Source: Gammaproteobacteria bacterium
GTDB lineage: Bacteria; Pseudomonadota; Gammaproteobacteria; JAUIAT01
Direction of reading: 5' to 3'
Length of the DNA: 64,000 bases
Assembly (NCBI GenBank): GCA_030425295.1
Contig: JAUIAT010000002.1
Span: 114,574 to 178,573, forward strand
Position 1 is the first letter of the stretch. Each line of letters opens with the position of its first letter. This document shows, piece after piece, positions 7,864 through 16,649 of the stretch. The notes under the pieces were generated by a model. The model saw nothing but the letters and a program-made list of their open reading frames with translations. It was not told where the DNA came from and did no database searches. The translations under genes were made by a program, and so were the position numbers.

Positions 7864-10800
7864 ATGAAAATAGAATTAAAATCACGAAATGAGTCTATAA
7901 AGTTTGAGCTGACAAGCAATACTACTGAAAAGTTGGAGCAATTGATTGCATCCTTAGAGAAGCCACCTTTTTATTCAGAAATGTTTATTGATGGCAAACA
8001 AGTATATACCATACCACCACTAGATATTTATTCTGAAGATGAACTTGAAGAGCAAGATGAACCTGATGAACCTGATGAACCTGATGAACAAAATAAAACA
8101 GATCAGAAAAACACTCAATCGGACAAAATCACGCTAATAAACCAACTACTATCAAGAAATTATCTTGCACACTATTTAAATCCTAATATAACATTCAAAA
8201 ACTCTGATGAAGTGTGGGATGTTTTGACAGAATATATATGCAACCACGGGACCATATACGCCTATATGGTCCCCAACATTAACCCTGATATACTAAAGCA
8301 CGCCAGATTTGTCGACCACCCAAACTGGGTAGAAAAATTCTTAACATATATAACAAATAATGCCCCTAAAATAAGTTCTACCCTTTCTGTGCAATACTCC
8401 ATCGGAGAAGATATTTCTACACCTGCGGCTATAAAACAAAAAAGAATACAAAAGCACTTAAATGAATTAACTGCATACTATCAACTCAACAAAAATACCA
8501 ATAAATTTAAAACCGCAAAGTTAGAATGGCATAATTTTGATTCTGAAGCTGGAGTCAATGAATTATATAAACACTTAGAAGGGCTTGATGAAATAGGAAT
8601 AAAAACCCTAGAAATTTATCCCAAAAACATACCAAACAAAGAAAATACAACTAGATTTTTCAAGAAAATAGCAGAAAAATACATAAGTAAAAAAACCCTG
8701 AAAATTAAAATAAGCATTAACGAGGGGATTACATATTTCAATTCAGAAAATGAATATTATAAATTCAACTTTGACATGAACATCCCAGTGCAAAAATATT
8801 ATAACGAACAGCTAGATAAACATGCTCTCCAACAATCAGATCAAGATGACTTTGAAGAAAAAAGCATACCTTTAACTCCAAAATCCTCAGATAAAATACT
8901 AAATATTTTTGAATTAGGTGGGCAGATACAAACACAAGTTGAATATCAAGAGCAAGAACAAGAACAGGCGCAAACACAACAGCAAAACCAAGAAAGCTCC
9001 ATGGAACAAGAAAATGAACAAGGTTTTGACAGCATAGCCGCCAATACTCAAAAATTTGACGAAAGAGAATTAATCACCCCAAAAACTCTTAAGTCTTATA
9101 ACAGCAGGATTCTCAATATAGGTTCAAAATTTTTGTTTTCAAGCGCAACGAAGTATCCCACCATTAAAATAAGCCCTGATCCTAATGGAGTCATAGACTT
9201 TACGAATGCAAACCTATGCCCAGGTTATAAAAATGGCATTAATGCCATACATGAAAAAGCATGGGAAACTATTCTGCTAAATTCATATGATTTTCAACAA
9301 GGAATAAACCCTGATAATCTACCTGCAGGGTTTTATTTAGCGAAAAATGAAGCACGACCTAATGATGGATATGTTTTATGCTTTGATCACACCCTAACCA
9401 AAGATAATGCGACAAAACTTACCATCAGCTCACTTTCTAGCTTTGAAGAAAGATTTGGGAATACTAGTACAATTACTTATGACATTGGAAATTATATACT
9501 TTTTGAAAAATCACGCGAGAAAAAAGCAAACACAAAAGAGGCGCTAGGGTTAGGATATAATCCTAAGGATTTCAATAAAAAAGAAAACAAAGAAGCACGC
9601 GAAGTTATTTTTAACTCATGTTTTTCAAGCAAAGAAGAAATAAAGAATACTTACTCTCATTTTGTCGAAGAATTTAGAGATAATATTAATCTTTGTTCTG
9701 GTCTAACTAAGTTATGGGTGACAACTGGATCCAATGGAGTTCTTCTATTCTTTAGCAAACTTCAAAGCTTAAAAAATAATAATCCTGAGTTATATACTCC
9801 TTTTTTAAATACATTTCTACAGACCAACAGTGACTACACAGTTTTTCTTGATAAACCTCTTGGCCTAGAAAATACAGAAAAAGATGAAGCTTTAAGCTTT
9901 TACGAGGCATTTGACATATTATCCAAAGAAAACACTTTTTCTAGTGCTGAAACAAAATGGTGGATTAATCTAAATTATTCTGACTTCAAAAAAGATCTAG
10001 GAGAAAATTACACGGCCTTTCGCTATTTCCTAGATGAAATAAAAAAACTTCAGGTAACATTACCAGAAAAATACCCTTTTAATCATGAAGCTTCCCCAAA
10101 AAGCATAAAAGTAGGGCTGGATAGATTATTAACTATTTTGAAAGGAGTGCCTCCATATAAAAGGCAAGAACAACTAAACACATTTAATTTGGCAATCAAA
10201 AAAAATCAATTTGCAGAAAATCGTGATTTTGAAGTAGTTGGCGCCTCTGAATCAGAGACTAATGATGATCAATATTTAAATCTAAATTATGAAAATGCGT
10301 TCTATGCAGTTAGGTTTAAAAAATATAAATTCGTTCACCCTGACATGCAGCTTAATAATAAGGATATACCTCTTGATGAGTATTCCCCAAACAATATAGA
10401 TGATCTTAAAAACCCTCCAGCAACTCTTAACTTGCAAGAATATGTAACTTATTTTTACCGATATATTGGATCTCAGCGACACACCGGTGAATTCTCTGAG
10501 TACCAATATATTGCCAAGGAAATTAACGATTCAAATATTCCCGATAACCATAAGCGCAATCTTTTAAGTATTTTCGCAATATATACAACCGGCAAAAACG
10601 CCCAAAAAGTTGATTGGCCTAAAGCTTCAAGAGCATTTTTTGAAACTTTTAAAAATAACACTGAAGGTGAAACTAAGGAAAATGTTAAAAATCTAATTGC
10701 TATATTAAATTCTATAGATTTTGATGATCTAAACAAAAACAATCCAGAAATAGCAAAAATTTTTACTTTAATAGATCTACAAGCTTTGTTTGAATTTATA

Positions 10801-13800
10801 AGCAACATAAATGAAGACGCCAAGGGCTTCTACCTTAACACTATTAAAAAACACAAAGAGCATGGGCTACAGGCTTTACAAATTTGGGCAAATTCAGAAA
10901 ACAAAGATACAAGATTACCTGCAAAGCTTTTTAGCTCTTGCTTAGAAAAAATTGAAACAGAAATATCAGGGTTTACTACTCCACTTCTAACTGTTTTGGC
11001 TATTTCTCAAATTAAACCTGATAGTGACGCTAAAGAATTACAAAGCAACTTTACTGATGCTTTAAAAAATTATAAATCCAAAAACGAAAGTCAATTTGAA
11101 GATTTAATTGAATTATTAGCTCAAATAGATGAAAAGAAATCAGATATATATTTAGAAAAATTAAGCGCAACAATCAATACCATTCCGGATAACATAAATA
11201 CCAGATCTGCTTTAAAAGCTTATTTAAAAAATGAATTAAATTGTGAATTTTCCTTAAGGCCTTTACCAGGCAATGAACAAGCTTTAAATGATTTCAAGCA
11301 AGGACTATGTGATCTACTAAATATAATCAAAGGCGATTATGAAGAAATTGAGGATCAAATACCGCAGTTTCTTAAAAAATCACTGGAAGACTTAAGTGAG
11401 ACTCTTAAAGCAAAGTACGATAACAATACAGATATAAACAAATTATTGGCTGCTAGAGAAACTGTAACCAATGCTATAAAAAACCCTCTAATAGCTTCTC
11501 CTGCCAATAAATTCGATAAAATTAAAAACTATATAGATGCTACTGGAGAAAATCTGGCTAAATACACAATAAATAAAAATGAGATAAAAACCGCAAGACT
11601 AGCAGAAATAAAAACAAATATTTCCAACGAGAATCTGCCCGAAAACACAAAACAACAAGCTAAAGAATTAGCTAGTACCTGGTTTGATATTGGCTGGAAT
11701 GAAATTGACGAAAAAAATCCCGCCACACTAATTGATGCTGCAAATACCAAAAGCAAAAGCATTAATGAATCCATACAAAAATGTATAGAATTTAACGATA
11801 AATGGCCAGGTTCAGGCAATGATGTAATTCAAATGGTTTTTGAGCATAAATCAAGCGTATCTGCTGAAATATTAAATACTTTACTAACATCTATAATTGA
11901 TCACTCTGATGAATACCCTGTAGCACCATTATCTATAGTATCAAAGCTTATTAATCACGATAGTTTTATAGAAAAATATAAAAATTCTTTACCTGAAAAA
12001 ATTAATGAAAACCTACAGCACATTAATAATCTAAATACTGATGTATATAACAAAGAGTTACTACTTAAACTGCTACTAGACCTATATACCAATGATAATG
12101 CTAATGTCTTTAATCTAGTTTATACAATACTTAAAGATGATTTATCGTTACTTAAAGTAGTTTCTAAGCTAAATATAGATGATTTAAAAGAAGATAACCT
12201 TAAACAAATAAAAGAATTAATAAATACTAAAGATATTGATAAAAAAGAATATTTATCTATTATTTTAAGCGAATTTGATAACCCTTTCTTACTTGCAGAA
12301 AAATTAAATGAAATTAAGAACAATAAAGAAAAGCTTAACAGTCTAGTAACTATTCTTGCAAACGTTACTAAATTAAATAACACAAATGAAGCTATAATTA
12401 ATCTATTTAAATTTGATAACGACAAGCTTAAAACAACACTAAATTACTTCGATAGACCACCCTATCCTAATGTAAAACAAATTAATTATATCTTAGATAA
12501 TTTTCATAGTGATTCCGATGCTAAATTTAAGCTAGCCAATATTAGTAAAGACCCATATAACAAACGCTTTGCAGACAAAGACTACAAGAATGAAAATCCT
12601 AATAAAAAGTATTTAACCAAGCAATTTTCTGATGCAGATGTAAATTCGCAAATTGAGAAAATAAATAATCTTATTTTCACTAAACCACGCTCATTATTTG
12701 ATACGCAAAAAAATAAACTCCAATATTGGTTCCATTACGTCAATCAAATTGGCAATAATCTTCCAGTTCATATAAAAGAAAATGCAGCTCGAAACACGCA
12801 CAAAACAATTAAACCTATAAGAGAGTTTACTCCAGGTGATGTACAAGCTTTTACCTTCCAATTACAAGAAACCGTGAAAAGCAAGGAAGCGACTGAAGAA
12901 GAAAAAATAACAGCAAAATTACAATTTCTTGCTTTGATGCGAGAAATGATGTATCGCACAACCCCTACCAATGACAGAACAGACGGAATTATGCCGTACT
13001 CCACACAAACATTGGCAGTCTTAAATGCTATGCTCCATGGCAAAAATGTATTATCACAAATTAATACAGGCGAGGGTAAAACGTTTATAACTGGCTTAAT
13101 GGCCGGCATGAAATGGTTAGAAGGCAATAAAGTTGATATTTGCACATCTAATAGCGCTCTAGCTCATGAAGGTATTGATGTGCTATCAGATTTTTATGCT
13201 AGCCTCGGCATTAAGGCTACATATATTGATCAAAAATCAAAATTCCAAACATATCAAGATACTGATATTCATTATGCAGAAGTATCAAGCATGGCGATTT
13301 TTCAAGCCAAACATAGAATTGAAGAATCTGATCCATTTAGTAATCCTCGGGCTTTAATGCTTGATGAGGCTGATTTTACAATTTTAGATGACACAACTAG
13401 CTACAGATATGCAAAAAATTTCTCAGAGCACCTAGGAGCAAACGCAAATCCTAATGCGTGGATATACCAACTAATTAATGAATTCGTGGATATAAATATC
13501 AATGAAAATGGAGAATATAACCCAGATAAAATTTCTACAGAAAAGCTAAAACTATGGGTATTAGAAAAAAAGCTTACCCACTCACAGCGTAAAAGAATTA
13601 ATATTATAAAGCCTGATCAGATTAAATCCTGGATAACTGCTTCAATCAAAGCAAAAGTACTAATCGCTAAAAATAAAGACAACATACTTAAAGCAGACGA
13701 AAATGCTGTAATTAAAAGCAATTACTCAACACAATTAAAAAACTTAAAACAAAATTCTGATTTTGTCATAGTTAAAGAAAACAAGAAAATCGGTGGTCAG

Positions 13801-16467
13801 GAAAAAACTATAAGAGCCGCAAGACTACTAACTTCAGACCAGCGTATTAGCCAAGGATCTACTTATAGCGACGGGGTACATCAACTCTTGCACGATCGCC
13901 TAAATACTATTTTACCTAACACCGACAAAGAACCATTTTTAATTGAACCAGAAACAAGTGCTGTATCAACAGTGAAGGCAAAAAGCTTCATTGAACATTA
14001 CCGTAAAAGTGGTGGAATTTGGGGGGTTACTGGTACGATTGGTTCAAATGAAGAATGTAAAATGCTCAGAAAAAAATATGGATTTGAATTAAGCCAAATA
14101 CCTTCCCATAAAGAAAATAAGCGCAAAAACTATAAACCAGAATTAAAAACTGACAAAAAATTTAACAAGGCTCTATTAGACCATGTATGTAAAGGGTTAA
14201 AGAAAAACCAACCAATATTAGTCTTTTGTGAAAATTCATTACAAGTAGACAATAGATTTAAAATTATAGAAGAAGGCTTAAAAGCTAGAAATAACAATCT
14301 TGATAAAAAAATCGCAAAGCTCGCAGCGTTGGTTAGCTTTCTATCATTCTTTGCTCCCCTAACCCCAATACTTACACTAGCTGTAGCTGTGCCAATTTTC
14401 CTTAAAATAAGGCAGCTTAGCAAGCAAAAAATTAAATATGAATCAATCAATAAGTTCTCGACTGAAATAGCTCATGATAAAGCAAGGCAAGTAAAAAGTA
14501 GTCCAAAAGAAATAGAAACATACTATGTAAAGCAAGCGGCTAGAGATAATACCATTACTGTTACTACCACAATGTTAGGGCGAGGAACAGATTTCAAACC
14601 CACTAATAAAAATGGTTTATATGATATTCAAACATTTCTTGCCAGTGATCGTGAAACCAGGCAAATGGGTGGTCGTGCAGGTAGAAATGGGCAAAATGGT
14701 GACTTTGCCCAATTAATAAATAAATCTGAGTTAATAACCAAACAAAAACGATTTGAATCAACTGAAAAATATCTACATCGTATTCGCCTTGCAAGACAAC
14801 AAAGCAGAGCAAAAGTTCAGACCACGCAAGAAAGGTTCTCAGAAATTAACTCTCATTTTGCTACAACATTCAATGAACTTATTGTGACGCAATTTAAATC
14901 CTCACAAAAAAATGACATTTTAAAACAATGGGCTAAGTTCCTTGACTCATCTGAAAAGTATTGGAATGAACTAATAAAAACTTATAAAGATATTGACTCG
15001 ATAGCAGATAAGTTTGCCGAAGAATCTTGTAATAACTGGCAAAAATTTATCAGAAAAATTGAAAATAACGAATCATTACCATTTTTCACCCCTGTTGCAC
15101 TTACCAAGGATGATGTATTAATTAAACCAGAAGTTGAAGAGCTTCTTTATCAAATACCTTATCATGACTTACTCAGGAACAATTCTCTACAAGAGATCAA
15201 GCCAGAACTAGCCTATCTACACTTTGCAGAAAATGAATGCAAAACTGATAACAATATAGCTATTAATTTTTACAAAGAAAACTTAGATGATTTTATAAGA
15301 ATTTATGGCAACAGCCAGCAATTTAAACTTAATACCAGAGATGAGATTGTTAATACAACAAATATTATTTTGGGGAATATTGCAGCTCGAGAAAAAAGCG
15401 TACAAGGGGCTACTGCAATATTTCATAATAAAAAAGTAGAGCATCTAATTCAGATGATAAATGATACCGGCGATCAAGACCTTAGTGAATTAATCTCAAA
15501 AAATAATCTCACTTCTTCAGCAAATAAAGTGGCTGATACTAATGATATTAATAATATACAAGCAATAATCAAAGAGGCTATAGATGATGCTATAAATAGT
15601 GGTGCTAGTAATCTCTCAAACTTTGAAAAGCAATTTGAATGGAGATTAAAACAAACTCTACAACATAAATTAGGGTATACAACAAATATCACACGACAAG
15701 ATAAAGACAAAGTCAATATAACTTTAAAAGATAAAAATCAGAATTTTTATGAAGCCACTATAGAATTTACTGGATTTGAAAAATATGCTAATAAACAAGG
15801 GTTTAATAACCTACAAATACCACCAAATGAAGAAGTTAGCTCGTGTATAACTAATGTAAATATTAATAAGTCTCAGACTTTAAGCGTCATCTATATTTTT
15901 AAAACTCCTAAAATTCATAAGATTAAAACCCTTAAAGCATTATTAAAAGCAAATAAATTTGATGGAAAAATAGAAGATAAACCTTTAGCAGAAATATATC
16001 TTGAAGCTCTAAATGAAGAAAAAACTCAAGGTCAAGAAAACAGTGGTTGGGAGCTAGAAGCTTTTGAAATAATGAACAAAAACCCAAGATTTTTACAATC
16101 TATTAGTGAAAACATTAGTGCTGACAAGATTATTAATCTCGCAAACAGGCTATCTACAAGTTCTAATTCATTATGGGCTCCTTATACCGCCTTGAAAGAT
16201 GTAAATAATAGCAAAAAATTCATTGAGAGCATGTCTAACAAGGAAAGATTATCTGATAATGAAATTAAACTTTTGCGCAAATCCTTGCTTAATATATTAA
16301 ACTCAGAAAAATCAAGCTCAGATGAAAAAAAATCTTTTATAGAGAAAGAAAGTATTCACAATCTAATAAACCAACAATTTAATGATGACAATGCAATACA
16401 AAATAAAATTAATGAGATAGAAAATATTTCTCCGTCTTCACCTAGTAGTAGTGGAAACTCGACGTAG
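7864..16467 (+). CDS. Giant protein with SecA-like DEAD motor core (2867 aa)
   Basis: Very large, Asn/Lys/Glu-rich protein. Residues 1-1700 are mostly helical, without recognised catalytic motifs, and include an acidic DEP tandem near 65-76 and a Gln/Glu-rich stretch around 355-390. The motor starts near residue 1715: Walker A NTGEGKT at 1734-1740 preceded by PYSTQTLAVLNAML, then LDEAD at 1833-1837 (DEAD box). Further on are WGVTGTIGS (SecA-like MTGTA equivalent), a helicase motif V TTTMLGRGTDF, and motif VI QMGGRAGRNGQNGD with Arg at 2271 and 2274. The TGEGKT, VTGT and GRGTDF spellings are characteristic of SecA rather than generic RNA helicases. A hydrophobic stretch (LAALVSFLSFFAPLTPILTL) interrupts the second motor domain and is absent from true SecA. 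The N-terminal domain of a housekeeping SecA is missing, so this is not the cell's translocase. Function is unknown; a large effector or membrane-associated translocation-like ATPase are both possible. Confidence 0.85.
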   Translation: MKIELKSRNESIKFELTSNTTEKLEQLIASLEKPPFYSEMFIDGKQVYTIPPLDIYSEDELEEQDEPDEPDEPDEQNKTDQKNTQSDKITLINQLLSRNYLAHYLNPNITFKNSDEVWDVLTEYICNHGTIYAYMVPNINPDILKHARFVDHPNWVEKFLTYITNNAPKISSTLSVQYSIGEDISTPAAIKQKRIQKHLNELTAYYQLNKNTNKFKTAKLEWHNFDSEAGVNELYKHLEGLDEIGIKTLEIYPKNIPNKENTTRFFKKIAEKYISKKTLKIKISINEGITYFNSENEYYKFNFDMNIPVQKYYNEQLDKHALQQSDQDDFEEKSIPLTPKSSDKILNIFELGGQIQTQVEYQEQEQEQAQTQQQNQESSMEQENEQGFDSIAANTQKFDERELITPKTLKSYNSRILNIGSKFLFSSATKYPTIKISPDPNGVIDFTNANLCPGYKNGINAIHEKAWETILLNSYDFQQGINPDNLPAGFYLAKNEARPNDGYVLCFDHTLTKDNATKLTISSLSSFEERFGNTSTITYDIGNYILFEKSREKKANTKEALGLGYNPKDFNKKENKEAREVIFNSCFSSKEEIKNTYSHFVEEFRDNINLCSGLTKLWVTTGSNGVLLFFSKLQSLKNNNPELYTPFLNTFLQTNSDYTVFLDKPLGLENTEKDEALSFYEAFDILSKENTFSSAETKWWINLNYSDFKKDLGENYTAFRYFLDEIKKLQVTLPEKYPFNHEASPKSIKVGLDRLLTILKGVPPYKRQEQLNTFNLAIKKNQFAENRDFEVVGASESETNDDQYLNLNYENAFYAVRFKKYKFVHPDMQLNNKDIPLDEYSPNNIDDLKNPPATLNLQEYVTYFYRYIGSQRHTGEFSEYQYIAKEINDSNIPDNHKRNLLSIFAIYTTGKNAQKVDWPKASRAFFETFKNNTEGETKENVKNLIAILNSIDFDDLNKNNPEIAKIFTLIDLQALFEFISNINEDAKGFYLNTIKKHKEHGLQALQIWANSENKDTRLPAKLFSSCLEKIETEISGFTTPLLTVLAISQIKPDSDAKELQSNFTDALKNYKSKNESQFEDLIELLAQIDEKKSDIYLEKLSATINTIPDNINTRSALKAYLKNELNCEFSLRPLPGNEQALNDFKQGLCDLLNIIKGDYEEIEDQIPQFLKKSLEDLSETLKAKYDNNTDINKLLAARETVTNAIKNPLIASPANKFDKIKNYIDATGENLAKYTINKNEIKTARLAEIKTNISNENLPENTKQQAKELASTWFDIGWNEIDEKNPATLIDAANTKSKSINESIQKCIEFNDKWPGSGNDVIQMVFEHKSSVSAEILNTLLTSIIDHSDEYPVAPLSIVSKLINHDSFIEKYKNSLPEKINENLQHINNLNTDVYNKELLLKLLLDLYTNDNANVFNLVYTILKDDLSLLKVVSKLNIDDLKEDNLKQIKELINTKDIDKKEYLSIILSEFDNPFLLAEKLNEIKNNKEKLNSLVTILANVTKLNNTNEAIINLFKFDNDKLKTTLNYFDRPPYPNVKQINYILDNFHSDSDAKFKLANISKDPYNKRFADKDYKNENPNKKYLTKQFSDADVNSQIEKINNLIFTKPRSLFDTQKNKLQYWFHYVNQIGNNLPVHIKENAARNTHKTIKPIREFTPGDVQAFTFQLQETVKSKEATEEEKITAKLQFLALMREMMYRTTPTNDRTDGIMPYSTQTLAVLNAMLHGKNVLSQINTGEGKTFITGLMAGMKWLEGNKVDICTSNSALAHEGIDVLSDFYASLGIKATYIDQKSKFQTYQDTDIHYAEVSSMAIFQAKHRIEESDPFSNPRALMLDEADFTILDDTTSYRYAKNFSEHLGANANPNAWIYQLINEFVDININENGEYNPDKISTEKLKLWVLEKKLTHSQRKRINIIKPDQIKSWITASIKAKVLIAKNKDNILKADENAVIKSNYSTQLKNLKQNSDFVIVKENKKIGGQEKTIRAARLLTSDQRISQGSTYSDGVHQLLHDRLNTILPNTDKEPFLIEPETSAVSTVKAKSFIEHYRKSGGIWGVTGTIGSNEECKMLRKKYGFELSQIPSHKENKRKNYKPELKTDKKFNKALLDHVCKGLKKNQPILVFCENSLQVDNRFKIIEEGLKARNNNLDKKIAKLAALVSFLSFFAPLTPILTLAVAVPIFLKIRQLSKQKIKYESINKFSTEIAHDKARQVKSSPKEIETYYVKQAARDNTITVTTTMLGRGTDFKPTNKNGLYDIQTFLASDRETRQMGGRAGRNGQNGDFAQLINKSELITKQKRFESTEKYLHRIRLARQQSRAKVQTTQERFSEINSHFATTFNELIVTQFKSSQKNDILKQWAKFLDSSEKYWNELIKTYKDIDSIADKFAEESCNNWQKFIRKIENNESLPFFTPVALTKDDVLIKPEVEELLYQIPYHDLLRNNSLQEIKPELAYLHFAENECKTDNNIAINFYKENLDDFIRIYGNSQQFKLNTRDEIVNTTNIILGNIAAREKSVQGATAIFHNKKVEHLIQMINDTGDQDLSELISKNNLTSSANKVADTNDINNIQAIIKEAIDDAINSGASNLSNFEKQFEWRLKQTLQHKLGYTTNITRQDKDKVNITLKDKNQNFYEATIEFTGFEKYANKQGFNNLQIPPNEEVSSCITNVNINKSQTLSVIYIFKTPKIHKIKTLKALLKANKFDGKIEDKPLAEIYLEALNEEKTQGQENSGWELEAFEIMNKNPRFLQSISENISADKIINLANRLSTSSNSLWAPYTALKDVNNSKKFIESMSNKERLSDNEIKLLRKSLLNILNSEKSSSDEKKSFIEKESIHNLINQQFNDDNAIQNKINEIENISPSSPSSSGNST
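8056..8089 (+). repeat. 9-bp coding tandem repeat (GATGAACCT, about 3.8 units)
   Basis: The nine-base unit GATGAACCT occurs three times perfectly plus seven bases of a fourth, inside the giant SecA-like gene. It encodes a run of Asp-Glu-Pro. Units are multiples of three, so copy-number change would alter length without breaking the frame. Confidence 0.9.
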
Positions 16468-16649
16468 AAATAAATTAATAAATTCTTATCTGTAAAGAGC
16501 TATTTAAAATTCTCATCTGGTAATTTAATAAAATCTTAACCTTTTTTATTTAAAATACAATTAAACCTATTGATTTATAATATTAAATCAATAATGAAAA
16601 CACTTTAAAGTAAGATATAATTGTAAGTATATAATAAGAGGACTAAAGC

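Noticed and set aside
8056..8089. CRISPR-like array
   Set aside because: The only short regular repeats are coding tandem repeats or intergenic palindromes without spacers of constant length; no cas genes are present.
12768..13145. 125-codon minus-strand frame inside the giant SecA-like gene
   Set aside because: Antisense shadow of the motor domain coding sequence with no signals of its own; the same applies to other minus-strand frames in this gene.
7864..16467. Housekeeping secA
   Set aside because: Length, missing N-terminal SecA regions and the hydrophobic insertion exclude the normal translocase despite SecA-type motor motifs.
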